A stretch of 46,213 bases of DNA from Butyrivibrio sp. AC2005 (GTDB taxonomy: Bacteria; Bacillota; Clostridia; Lachnospirales; Lachnospiraceae), in the NCBI RefSeq assembly GCF_000424145.1, contig NZ_AUJI01000041.1:1-46213 (forward strand), written 5' to 3'. The position numbers were made by a program, and so were the translations under genes. The notes under the pieces were generated by a model that worked only from the letters and a program-made list of their open reading frames with translations, was not told where the DNA came from and ran no database searches. The number at the start of each line of letters is the position of its first letter. Position 1 is the stretch's first letter. Of this stretch, positions 15,654 to 23,984 are shown piece by piece.

Positions 15654-15905
15654 ATGATATTTCGAAAAATGCAAGAAAATGAATATGATCTTTTAAAGGA
15701 TTTTCTATATGAAGCTATCTTTATTCCGGAGGGTGCCTTGCCACCTGAAAAAGATATCATAAATCAGCCGGAGCATAAACTCTACTACGAGGACTTTGGG
15801 GTGTTTAAGAGCATTGTCTCTGGAAAAGATAATCTACAGGAATTTCTGGATTTGATTCTGGAGGCTGAATTCGAGAAAAGATATATCATTCACTTTGGAA
15901 TATGA
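15654..15905 (+). pseudogene. Truncated GNAT acetyltransferase fused to unrelated tail
   Basis: The first 48 or so residues (IFRKMQENEYDLLKDFLYEA, then 'IFIPEGALPP', 'YYEDFG') are the N-terminus of a common GNAT family. From residue 49 the sequence leaves the family (SIVSGKDNLQEFLDLILEAE) and ends at 83 residues, without the acetyl-CoA-binding motif. An internal deletion fits. It has GGAGGAAA upstream, so a product may still be made. It lies 28 bases before the response regulator. Confidence 0.6.
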
Positions 15906-15933
15906 CACAAAAGATGTTATTAGGTGAGGAGCT

Positions 15934-16611
15934 ATGGAACAGATTCTTATTGTTGAGGACGATACAACTTTAAATCAGGGGCTATGCAAGGCTTTAAAAG
16001 AAAATGACAGGCAGATTGTGTCTTGTGAGAGCATAAGTGAAGCAAAAGAACAGTTGTCTCTTGGTACAGTTTCTTTTGTACTTTTGGATATCAATCTTCC
16101 GGATGGAAGTGGATTAGACCTGTTAAAAGAAATCAAAGAAAAAACACCCACTGTACCTGTAATTCTTTTAACTGCTAATGATACGGATAAGGATATTGTT
16201 ACAGGACTTGAGCAAGGCGCTGATGATTATATTACAAAGCCTTTCTCCCTTGCTGTTCTGCGTGCAAGAGTAAATACTCAGCTGCGAAAGACTAATCATG
16301 GAAATGATTTAGGTGTATTTGCTGATGGTATTTATGCGTTTGACTATAATAACATGGTTTTTTCTGTAAATGGTAAAACTGTGGAACTATCGAAAACTGA
16401 GCAGCGTCTGTTAAGAGTACTGACAGACAATGCAGGGATGACCGTAAAAAGAGAAACTCTGATAGACAGACTCTGGACTGATGGGGCTGAATATGTTGAT
16501 GAGAATGCATTATCTGTTACTGTAAAACGGCTCAGGGATAAGCTTTCTGCGCAGGAAAAGATTAAAACAGTATATGGGATAGGCTATAGCTGGGTGAAAG
16601 AGAATGGATAA
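15934..16611 (+). CDS. OmpR-family response regulator, BceR-like (second module)
   Basis: A 225-residue regulator. Its receiver has E8-D9-D10, phospho-acceptor D52 in 'LLDINLPDG', T80 and K102 in 'TKPF'. The winged helix ends 'TVYGIGYSWVKENG'. GGTGAGGAG sits just before the start. It overlaps the kinase start by 8 bases. The 'DINLPDG' box matches the first module's regulator, and both ABC operons carry the same TNACA-N4-TGTAA site, so the two regulators may share or cross-read operators. Confidence 0.88.
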   Translation: MEQILIVEDDTTLNQGLCKALKENDRQIVSCESISEAKEQLSLGTVSFVLLDINLPDGSGLDLLKEIKEKTPTVPVILLTANDTDKDIVTGLEQGADDYITKPFSLAVLRARVNTQLRKTNHGNDLGVFADGIYAFDYNNMVFSVNGKTVELSKTEQRLLRVLTDNAGMTVKRETLIDRLWTDGAEYVDENALSVTVKRLRDKLSAQEKIKTVYGIGYSWVKENG

Positions 16612-17506
16612 ACTTATTTTTGTAATCGGCATTTGCCTTATGCTTATCGCCTGCATGGCAATCGTTATTAACAGAGTAAAAACCAGGAAATTATTTGACT
16701 CCCTGGAAAGCATGATTCATACGGCAATGAATGGGGAGTTTGCACCAGAGCATTTTGATGAGGGGCGGTTATCTAAACTGGAGTCGGAGCTGTCGGATTT
16801 TTTAAGCGCATCTTCCATCTCTGCACAGAACGTTAAGGATGAACGTGATAAGATAAAATCCCTTATTTCAGATATTTCCCATCAGACCAAAACACCAATC
16901 TCAAATCTTATTCTATATAGTGAACTTCTGGAGAGTGCTGATCTTACCGGGGATGATAAATCAAACGTCGAAGCTATACATTCACAGGCAGAAAAATTAA
17001 GGTTCCTGATAGACAGTCTTGTAAAACTTTCAAGGCTGGAAAACGGGATTCTGTCACTTGAGACTGATAATGAAGAGCTTAATCCATTATTACAGGATGT
17101 TGCCATGCAGCTTCGGGAAAAGGCTGAGGCTAAGAACTTAAAACTGGAGCTTGAATATACTGATGCAAGGGCACTTATTGATAAGAAATGGACGCAGGAA
17201 GCAATTGTAAATATCGTAGATAATGCTATCAAGTATACTGATCAGGGAAGTATTACGATCAGTACAAAGGATTACGAAATGTTTGCCTGCGTAGATATCA
17301 GTGACACCGGCATAGGTATACCTGAGGAAGAATCAGCGAAAGTATTCCAGCGTTTTTATCGCGGAAGCAATGTGAAATCGAAGGAAGGTGTTGGGATTGG
17401 CCTACATCTTGCCCGAGAGATAATATCAGGTGAAGGAGGCTACATTAAGTTAAGTTCTAAGCTGGGAGAAGGAACTACGTTCTCTGTTTTCCTCCCGAAA
17501 AAGTGA
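16604..17506 (+). CDS. Histidine kinase with minimal membrane input, BceS-like
   Basis: A 300-residue kinase. Only one clear membrane segment (about 3-23) precedes a short linker. The phospho-acceptor is H93 in 'ISHQTKTPIS'. The ATPase domain has 'NIVDNAIKY', 'SDTGIGI', 'FQRFYRGSN' and 'GVGIGLHLA'. Even shorter than the first module's kinase, it has no sensory domain of its own and probably takes its signal from the FtsX-type transporter encoded downstream. It is translationally coupled to the regulator, and its last bases abut the transporter's operator. Confidence 0.87.
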   Translation: MDKLIFVIGICLMLIACMAIVINRVKTRKLFDSLESMIHTAMNGEFAPEHFDEGRLSKLESELSDFLSASSISAQNVKDERDKIKSLISDISHQTKTPISNLILYSELLESADLTGDDKSNVEAIHSQAEKLRFLIDSLVKLSRLENGILSLETDNEELNPLLQDVAMQLREKAEAKNLKLELEYTDARALIDKKWTQEAIVNIVDNAIKYTDQGSITISTKDYEMFACVDISDTGIGIPEEESAKVFQRFYRGSNVKSKEGVGIGLHLAREIISGEGGYIKLSSKLGEGTTFSVFLPKK

Positions 17507-17510
17507 AATA

Positions 17511-17546
17511 TGACAAAACTGTAAGAATTGAAGCAATGTCTTGAAA
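17511..17546 (+). promoter_or_regulatory. BceR-type operator before the second ABC operon
   Basis: TGACA-AAAC-TGTAA (17511-17524) fits TNACA-N4-TGTAA exactly. A degenerate half-site TGAAA (17542-17546) lies at the same 22-base offset as in the first module and may double as a -35 (TTGAAA). It begins four bases after the kinase stop codon. Confidence 0.72.
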
Positions 17547-17672
17547 GATTCTGGAAAGATTTGTATGTGATAATCATCTGTATAGGAGATCGGTAGATTC
17601 CTGAATGCATTTTCCTTTTTGCATTCAAGAAGTCATTCTCCTTTACAGGTGATTTTGTTTGGGAGGCTCAGA

Positions 17673-18347
17673 ATGGAAATATTACGTGTATCAGATCTGA
17701 AAAAGACATATGGAAAAGGTGATACAGCAGTAGAGGCACTGAAAGGGATTAATCTTTCGGTACAAAAGGGAGAGTTTATTGCAATAGTTGGTACATCCGG
17801 AAGCGGTAAGTCAACTTTGCTGCATATGCTTGGAGGGCTTGACCGCCCAACTTCAGGATCTGTTTCAATCGATGGAAAAGATATTTTTACTTTAAAAGAT
17901 GAAGAACTTACCATATTCCGCAGAAGGAAGATTGGCTTTGTATTCCAGTCTTTTAACCTTGTCCCGGTTCTTTCTGTATATGAGAACATTGTGCTGCCGA
18001 TAGAACTTGATGGTAATATCCCTGACAAGGAGTTCGTGGATCAGATTATTGATACCTTGGGGCTCACAGAAAAGAGGAATGCTTATCCTAATCAGCTTTC
18101 CGGAGGACAGCAACAGCGTGTTGCAATTGCAAGAGCGTTATCTTCAGCACCGCAGGTCATTCTGGCAGACGAGCCCACAGGAAACCTTGATTCAAAGACA
18201 AGCCAGGATGTATTGGGGCTTCTTAAGGTCATTGGGGACAAGTATTCACAGACCATCATCATGATCACGCATAATGATGAGATTGCCCAGATGGCTGACC
18301 GAATCATAAGGATAGAAGACGGCCTTATAGTGTCAAAAGAGGTGTGA
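17673..18347 (+). CDS. ABC transporter ATPase of the second resistance module
   Basis: A 224-residue MacB/BceA-class ATPase. It has Walker A 'GTSGSGKST' (40-48), signature 'LSGGQQQR', Walker B 'VILADEP', H-loop 'ITHND', and 'FVFQSFNLVPVL' around the Q-loop. ATG 17673 follows GGGAGG; the open frame reaches back to 17619 but that part covers the leader. It ends 3 bases before the permease gene. It closely parallels the ATPase at 6138, so the modules are paralogous. Confidence 0.9.
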   Translation: MEILRVSDLKKTYGKGDTAVEALKGINLSVQKGEFIAIVGTSGSGKSTLLHMLGGLDRPTSGSVSIDGKDIFTLKDEELTIFRRRKIGFVFQSFNLVPVLSVYENIVLPIELDGNIPDKEFVDQIIDTLGLTEKRNAYPNQLSGGQQQRVAIARALSSAPQVILADEPTGNLDSKTSQDVLGLLKVIGDKYSQTIIMITHNDEIAQMADRIIRIEDGLIVSKEV

Positions 18348-18350
18348 GGT

Positions 18351-20984
18351 ATGAGGGACGACAGAAGGATGAAGGGACCAAGGGTCAATAATAGGAAAGT
18401 TATAAGAAAAATAGCATTAAAAACAGTAAAAGCGAATCATAGAAAAAGTATGGTGGTCATAGCTGCGATTGCGCTTTGTACATTTATGTTTACAGCTCTT
18501 TTCACAATTGGAGGAAGCATAGTATCAAAATTTCAGGAATCAACTGCAAGACAATCGGGAGGCACATCTGATGCAAGTATTAAGAACCTCACTGAGGATG
18601 AATATAACAGGATTGTAGCTGATTCCAAGCTGAAAGAAGTATCAAAGAGAATATATGTCGGAAATGTTGTGAATCAGGAACTTTTAAAACTGTATACTGA
18701 GGCAAACTATTGCGATGAAACAAGTGCAAGAAAGGGGTTCTGTTATCCTGAAGTAGGCCATCTTCCGGTAAAGGAGGACGAAATTGCAGTCAGCAGCCTG
18801 ATCTTGCAGGCTTTTGGGATGGATGCGAGAAATACTTCTGAATATGAATCATTGATTGGGAGTATGCTTCCTCTGCAGATTGAAACCGGGAAAGGTATTA
18901 TAGAAAAAGAATTCAGGATTTCAGGAATCTACACCGGCGACAGGATATCCATGGCTCAAATGGTATTGGTATCTAAGGCTTTTCAGGACAAATATTCTCC
19001 GACACCGACGGTTTCGTTTTATGAAGATGGTTCCATGGGAACTGTTGATGATCTTTATGGAAGAATTTGCGCAGATATAGACTTTTATTTTCCGTTTGAT
19101 ATCAGTGGCCAGACATATAAAACGGTTGTAAGGAATGGGTTTCCGGATAATACAGAGATTGGTGTTAACTGGGCATCATCAGTGGGAACAATGGACCTTA
19201 CTACTGTTTTACTGATGATAATAATGCTTGCAACATTTTTTGTTTCGGGATATCTCATCATCAGCAACGTATACAGGATAAATATCTATACTGACATACG
19301 CTCATATGGGCTTCTTAAAACAGTTGGAACCAGTAGCAGACAACTTAAAAATATAGTGAAATGGCAGTCTGTTTATCATGCTGTACCTGGGATTATCATA
19401 GGCGTGATAGGAGGATTGATTGTTGGCAGCCTGCTTCTTCCACTTGTCATGAGCCAGCTTGTATTCTCGGAAACAACTGACAATAAGGCTGTGATTAATG
19501 TCTGGGTATTGGCTTTTTCAATTCTCTTTTCCTATTTCACAGTAAGGTTATCGGTAAGGAAAGCAGTAAGGCTTGCATCAAAGGTAACACCTATAGAAGC
19601 TCTCAGATATACTGAGAATGTCAGCGCCTGCAAAACAAAGAAGCATAATGGGAAGTTTACTCCTGTGAGTTTTGCTTTAAGGAATGTTTTTAGGGAAAAG
19701 AAACGCTGCTTTTATGTTGTGCTTTCCCTTGCACTGTCGCTGGTTGTGTTAAACAGCGTACATACGATGATCATCGGATTTGACGAGAGTAAATATATAT
19801 CTAATTATGTCAAAACAGACTTTTCAGTTGCAGATGCAATAACAGATAATCTTGGAGCAACCGGGCAGACTTATGACGGGGTTACCGATTCATTTATCAG
19901 TGAACTTAAGAAGCAGGATGGGATTCTGGACATAGGAAATATATATGCTGAACAGTATTGCTATCAGGAACTAGGTGACAGGGATTTTGCTCGTTTTGAG
20001 GAAAGGCTTCTTGACAATGAAAATGTAGATACATGGATGAGGGATGGGGCTTCATATGCTGCCGGTGATGGAGAAATCGAATATCTGAATGAGAGCACTG
20101 GAACGGTTGCCAAAGTTTATGGTATGGATGATTATGCTGTCCGTAATCTGGATTTTGTTCAGGGAAAATATGATAAAGATAAATTTAAGACCGGTAAATA
20201 TATCATCGTAAACGAGTATAATAACGGAGGCGATAAAGAGAGTAGCCTTGTTCCATATTTTCTGCCGGGTGAGACCATTGCTGTAAATAACAATGTCGGA
20301 GAGACAAGAGAATATGAAGTTTTGGCAACAGTAAGCATCCCTTTTTCTATGAGAATACAGAACTATACGGATATGGACGTTAATTATGTTCTACCGTCAG
20401 AAGAATTTCTGGATTTCTTTGGGGATAGAACACCTATGAGGACACTCGTTGATACTACTGATGAAGCAGAACCTGTTATAGAAAAATGGATGGCGGACTA
20501 TACAAGTAATGTTGAGCCATCACTAAAATATTCATCAAGAGCTGTATACAGAAAAGAATTTGATGGACTGATAGGTATGTTCAAGGTTGTAGGCGGACTT
20601 TTGACAGCTGTGCTCGCACTTATAGGTATTCTGAATCTGATAAATACCCTTGTGACATCAGTGCTTTCAAGAAGACTTGAACTTGCCATGCTTGAGGCTG
20701 TTGGTATGACAAAACGCATCCAGAGGACAAGTATCTGTTTCGAGGGCATCGTATATGGTGGACTGGCATTGATTTTTGGAATGATTCTTAGCAGCGTATT
20801 TTCGGTTCTTTTGGTAAAGAGTATAGGAACGGAGATGTGGTTTTATACATATAGATTTACTCTGATGCCGATCATGATTGTGACACCTGTTATGCTAATT
20901 GTAGCGGTGATCATTCCTGTGGCGATCTATAGCAGAACTATGAAGGAGACTGTAGTTGAGCGATTGAGGTTAGCGGATGCCTGA
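18351..20984 (+). CDS. FtsX-type ABC permease of the second resistance module
   Basis: An 877-residue permease with the same duplicated plan as the one at 6830: helix about 33-55, outer domain about 60-275, three helices and FtsX block about 280-420, then a second copy (helix about 455-475, outer domain to about 745, three helices to the end). The first 25 residues are strongly basic (RDDRRMKGPRVNNRKVIRK). It should work with the 17673 ATPase to remove a membrane-active compound and feed the kinase. The outer domains differ greatly from the first module's, suggesting a different ligand. Confidence 0.88.
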   Translation: MRDDRRMKGPRVNNRKVIRKIALKTVKANHRKSMVVIAAIALCTFMFTALFTIGGSIVSKFQESTARQSGGTSDASIKNLTEDEYNRIVADSKLKEVSKRIYVGNVVNQELLKLYTEANYCDETSARKGFCYPEVGHLPVKEDEIAVSSLILQAFGMDARNTSEYESLIGSMLPLQIETGKGIIEKEFRISGIYTGDRISMAQMVLVSKAFQDKYSPTPTVSFYEDGSMGTVDDLYGRICADIDFYFPFDISGQTYKTVVRNGFPDNTEIGVNWASSVGTMDLTTVLLMIIMLATFFVSGYLIISNVYRINIYTDIRSYGLLKTVGTSSRQLKNIVKWQSVYHAVPGIIIGVIGGLIVGSLLLPLVMSQLVFSETTDNKAVINVWVLAFSILFSYFTVRLSVRKAVRLASKVTPIEALRYTENVSACKTKKHNGKFTPVSFALRNVFREKKRCFYVVLSLALSLVVLNSVHTMIIGFDESKYISNYVKTDFSVADAITDNLGATGQTYDGVTDSFISELKKQDGILDIGNIYAEQYCYQELGDRDFARFEERLLDNENVDTWMRDGASYAAGDGEIEYLNESTGTVAKVYGMDDYAVRNLDFVQGKYDKDKFKTGKYIIVNEYNNGGDKESSLVPYFLPGETIAVNNNVGETREYEVLATVSIPFSMRIQNYTDMDVNYVLPSEEFLDFFGDRTPMRTLVDTTDEAEPVIEKWMADYTSNVEPSLKYSSRAVYRKEFDGLIGMFKVVGGLLTAVLALIGILNLINTLVTSVLSRRLELAMLEAVGMTKRIQRTSICFEGIVYGGLALIFGMILSSVFSVLLVKSIGTEMWFYTYRFTLMPIMIVTPVMLIVAVIIPVAIYSRTMKETVVERLRLADA

Positions 20985-21157
20985 AAATGTGTTAACATAT
21001 TTTCTAAGGTGTCAAAGCTGAAATTATAGTGGCTAAAAGGCATAGAAAAACTTCTGAAATGTCTCAAAGCAGACAAAGCGCATAAAAGGCAGGATAGATA
21101 TTCTTATGCACTTTTCTCACTGTAGCCGCGAATCCTTAATTTAAGAAGAAATAATGT

Positions 21158-21219
21158 CCACTCATGACATAAAACTGACCATTCATAACATTGACCTATA
21201 GAGAGTGCTGGCATAATGT
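21158..21219 (+). promoter_or_regulatory. LytTR direct repeats abutting a sigma-A promoter
   Basis: CCACTCATGACAT (21158-21170) and CCATTCATAACAT (21179-21191) are direct repeats 21 bases apart, matching LytTR-type sites. The second runs straight into TTGACC (21191-21196), followed by a 17-base spacer and TAATGT (21214-21219). The same pair recurs at 23580. The 173 bases between 20985 and 21157 show nothing else I can support. Confidence 0.7.
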
Positions 21220-21244
21220 TATGATTAAAATATAGTTGGAATTC

Positions 21245-21279
21245 AAAAAGCTTACATGAATAATCATGCTAAGCTTTTT
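21245..21279 (+). terminator. Strong hairpin between LytTR promoter and regulator gene
   Basis: AAAAAGCTTA (21245-21254) pairs perfectly with TAAGCTTTTT (21270-21279), with a further CATGA/TCATG inner stem. The A and T runs make it a bidirectional terminator. It begins only about 20-25 bases after the predicted transcription start, so the promoter would yield a short RNA unless read through into the regulator gene at 21391. Confidence 0.65.
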
Positions 21280-21390
21280 GTTATGTCTATGGATATGACT
21301 TTGTTATTAACTGCTATGTGATTTTGGCTTTTGGGCAGTATGTATGGAAATGGAGATAAAACGTAAAAACAGAAAGTAGGTTCACATCTT

Positions 21391-22158
21391 ATGGGAAAAA
21401 TGTGTTTTGCAATCTGTGATGATGAAAAAGCAGTACGAGAATTACTTTACGGATGGCTTTCCGGAAGTGTGTATAACGCAGAAATAAAGGAGTATTCATC
21501 AGCTGAAGACCTCATAAAGGACATAGATTCAGGAACAAAAATAGATGTGCTTTTTCTTGATATAGCTATGGGTGGTACTGATGGAATTGAGGCAGCCAAA
21601 ACTCTGGGGGAAAGAATTGAAGAAAGTGGCCGCAGTATCAGGGCTTCAAGACCACTTATCATATTTGTTACCGGTATTCCCGACAGAATGGGAGATGCTT
21701 TTGGTGTAAGGGCTTACGGTTATCTTCTTAAACCAATATCTAAGGCCGCATTTGAGTCTGAACTTCGAAGAGCAGTGGAAGAACTGAAAAAAATGGATGC
21801 CCAGATGATATGTGAAGCTACATATGAAGAGGATGCAGGGGAACAGTACACAACTATCCAGACAGGTGGAATAACAATACAGATAGCCATCAAGGATATT
21901 TTATATGTAGAAAGTAATGGCCGGAAAACTACTGTACATCTTAAAGGCAAAAACTATGAAGTGTATAAAAGAATGTCAGAATTTGAAGATGAACTGGGGA
22001 AAGAGTTTTTCAGAATACATAGAGGATATCTTGTGAATTTGAACCATATCAGAGGGTACACAAGGACAGAAGCCATTATGGACAGCGGAGATTCTATAAT
22101 TATTTCCAAATATAAATATGCAGATTTTGTTAAAGCATATATGGATCATATTTTGTGA
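21391..22158 (+). CDS. LytTR-family response regulator (AgrA/ComE class)
   Basis: A 255-residue regulator. Its receiver has D10-D11-E12, phospho-acceptor D57 in 'VLFLDIAMGGTDG' and a conserved lysine in 'GYLLKPIS'. A C-terminal LytTR DNA-binding domain follows ('IQIAIKDILYVESNGRKTTV', 'FFRIHRGYLVNLNHI'). Such regulators bind paired direct repeats two helical turns apart, which is what lies upstream of this gene and of the peptide gene at 23690. It is coupled to the GHKL kinase. No strong ribosome site is seen before 21391; ATG 21400 is an alternative. Confidence 0.87.
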   Translation: MGKMCFAICDDEKAVRELLYGWLSGSVYNAEIKEYSSAEDLIKDIDSGTKIDVLFLDIAMGGTDGIEAAKTLGERIEESGRSIRASRPLIIFVTGIPDRMGDAFGVRAYGYLLKPISKAAFESELRRAVEELKKMDAQMICEATYEEDAGEQYTTIQTGGITIQIAIKDILYVESNGRKTTVHLKGKNYEVYKRMSEFEDELGKEFFRIHRGYLVNLNHIRGYTRTEAIMDSGDSIIISKYKYADFVKAYMDHIL

Positions 22159-22175
22159 CGAGGTACTTGGTGTAT

Positions 22176-23579
22176 ATGTCAGAAGTGCAAATTAGGATAA
22201 TAGAAGAATTTTATGGAGTATCAATAATTCTGATACGAGGCATCTTTTTGTATTTTTTCATGGGCCTGTTTATAAAAAAAGAGGTCTTGAACAGGGGAAA
22301 GAGGATTGTGTTATCAGCAGTAATTACGATTGAGGCATTATGCCTGTATTCTCTTCCTTTCCCTGTAAAAGGGCTATTTACCGTAATAAGTGTTCTGACA
22401 ATCGCAGCAATATTTTATTTTTATGACAAAAAAGCAATGCCACACATGATCTTTGTGTTTTTCCTCTGGCAGAACGTATATTATGTCTGGCATTTGATTA
22501 ATACAGCAGCTTCTAATTCAATAACAGACATGGTCATAGGAAGTATAGATTATTCGCTGGAAGGAGCGATAGAAGAACTGTGGCTCAGGATGTTTTTGCT
22601 GATGCTTGCTCAAGTAATATTTATGACTGTCATGGTGTGGGGAGAATTTTTATTAATAAAAAGGATTTGTCCAGAACAGTATGATATGACCTGGACAGAA
22701 GCAGTCTATCTTTCAATCTACTCTGCGGTATCTTATTTTATCTCATACATGATCGTAGATGTCATGGTTGTTCCGCTACAAAAGGAAGTATTTGTTTTGC
22801 TGGACGAAAAGAGAAGTCTTAGATATACTCTGCCAATTCTTGCAGTGCTTATCTTTATAGGTGAATTATCAGCCATAGCAACCTGGCAGCGGTATAGGCG
22901 CTTAAAGGAAGAAGACCTTTTGCTTCAGGAACAGGTGCAGGAGCAGGAGTTTCTGAGAAAAAAGATAGAATTTACTGAAAAACATCACGATCAGATCAGG
23001 ACTCTGCGTCATGATATGGCAGGGAAGCTGATGATTTTAAAGAGTTTTATCGAGAATAATCGCTATCAGGATGCAAGTGATTTTTTAAGTGAAATGGATA
23101 TAGAGCTGAATGCCAGTGGGGTGAAATATTCTACAGGTAATCCGGTTACTGATGTTGTAATAAATGAAGCGGCAACTCAGGCAGAAAAGCAGGGATGTAC
23201 CTTTGAGTGTGAGTTTTCTTACCCTGAGGATAAGAGTATCAGTGCTATGGATATGGCTATTGTACTCAATAACCTTTTAGATAATGCATTGGAAGCGGTG
23301 GCATTGGTATCGGAAAAAGAACGATTTATTAAGCTATACGGGACTTCAAAAGATAACTTTTATCTGATAAAAGCAGAAAATTCCTATGATGGAACTGTTA
23401 TACGGGACAAAGATAGCTCAATAGTTAGCAGGAAAAAGGAAAAAACAGATAATGGGCAGCATGGTATTGGGCTAAAAAGTGTAAAAAACATCGCAGAAAA
23501 ATATCTCGGCGGAGTCAAAGTGGAGACGGGAAATAATACTTTTATCGTTACGGTAATGCTGCAGTCAAAAGAAAAATGA
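22176..23579 (+). CDS. GHKL sensor kinase, AgrC-like peptide-receptor type
   Basis: A 467-residue kinase with six hydrophobic helices over about the first 235 residues, a coiled linker ('EEDLLLQEQVQEQEFLRKK'), phospho-acceptor in 'TLRHDMAGKL', and a GHKL ATPase domain ('LNNLLDNALEAV', 'GQHGIGLKSVKNIAEKY'). The architecture is that of AgrC/ComD peptide-pheromone receptors. ATG 22176 is preferred over the GTG at 22155, which overlaps the regulator stop but has no ribosome site. Its own stop codon sits in the first LytTR repeat that precedes the peptide gene. The 42-residue peptide at 23690 is a candidate cognate signal or target. Confidence 0.85.
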   Translation: MSEVQIRIIEEFYGVSIILIRGIFLYFFMGLFIKKEVLNRGKRIVLSAVITIEALCLYSLPFPVKGLFTVISVLTIAAIFYFYDKKAMPHMIFVFFLWQNVYYVWHLINTAASNSITDMVIGSIDYSLEGAIEELWLRMFLLMLAQVIFMTVMVWGEFLLIKRICPEQYDMTWTEAVYLSIYSAVSYFISYMIVDVMVVPLQKEVFVLLDEKRSLRYTLPILAVLIFIGELSAIATWQRYRRLKEEDLLLQEQVQEQEFLRKKIEFTEKHHDQIRTLRHDMAGKLMILKSFIENNRYQDASDFLSEMDIELNASGVKYSTGNPVTDVVINEAATQAEKQGCTFECEFSYPEDKSISAMDMAIVLNNLLDNALEAVALVSEKERFIKLYGTSKDNFYLIKAENSYDGTVIRDKDSSIVSRKKEKTDNGQHGIGLKSVKNIAEKYLGGVKVETGNNTFIVTVMLQSKEK

Positions 23580-23613
23580 CTATTCATTACATTAAACTGT
23601 CCGTTCGTTACAA
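23580..23613 (+). promoter_or_regulatory. LytTR direct repeats before the peptide gene
   Basis: CTATTCATTACAT (23580-23592) and CCGTTCGTTACAA (23601-23613), again 21 bases apart. The intervening TAAACTGT matches the AAAACTGA of the 21158 pair. No good -35 follows, as expected for an activated promoter; GATACT at 23642-23647 is a possible -10. Confidence 0.72.
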
Positions 23614-23689
23614 TCCTATTTAATTGTCTCATTTCATGGACGATACTTGAAATAGCAAAGGAAAAAGCTCCTTATGAGGAGGTGATCGC

Positions 23690-23818
23690 ATGAATTTTGG
23701 GATGGATTATGTAGGCGCGCTAATGAGCAGGATTGGTGGTGCCGGCTCAGTTTGGAGCAGCCATGGGCTTACCGGGAACTATGGACTTTCATCATTTTTA
23801 GGAAACTGGCTGGCGTAA
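23690..23818 (+). CDS. Small peptide gene under LytTR control, 42 residues
   Basis: ATG 23690 follows GAGGAGGTGATCGC, the strongest ribosome site in the area. The product MNFGMDYVGALMSRIGGAGS continues 'VWSSHGLTGNYGLSSFLGNWLA'. It is glycine- and serine-rich with a possible Gly-Gly or Gly-Ala processing point at residues 16-18, leaving a piece of about 24-25 residues ending in Trp-Leu-Ala. No AgrB, peptidase-containing exporter or lanthionine enzyme is adjacent. Given LytTR repeats 80-110 bases upstream, it is a candidate pheromone or bacteriocin precursor; no family is recognised. Confidence 0.7.
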   Translation: MNFGMDYVGALMSRIGGAGSVWSSHGLTGNYGLSSFLGNWLA

Positions 23819-23866
23819 GGGAAAACTACATAGATTAAAGCTACGGAAAGCGCTTTTTGAGCAGAG

Positions 23867-23954
23867 CACTTAGTGAGGTATTGCCGAACTTAGTGCGAGC
23901 CATGCAAGTTCACTTAGTGAGGTTTTTTCGAACTTAGTGAAGCTTGCAGTGAGA
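23867..23954 (+). repeat. Two 44-bp tandem repeats carrying four CTTAGTG motifs
   Basis: The units 23867-23910 and 23911-23954 both begin CACTTAGTGAGGT and hold CGAACTTAGTG 18 bases later. CTTAGTG therefore occurs at 23869, 23889, 23913 and 23933, about two helical turns apart each time. CACTTAGTG is itself a palindrome around a central T. The array lies between the peptide gene and the EF-hand gene. A related two-motif unit is at 11501. Confidence 0.75.
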
Positions 23955-23984
23955 TATTTGACAGAAGCTTAAGGAGGGCTCTAT

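Noticed and set aside
23867..23954. CTTAGTG array as a CRISPR
   Set aside because: Repeats are only 7-13 bases, the spacers are not unique (the 44-bp unit is duplicated), and no cas gene is near.
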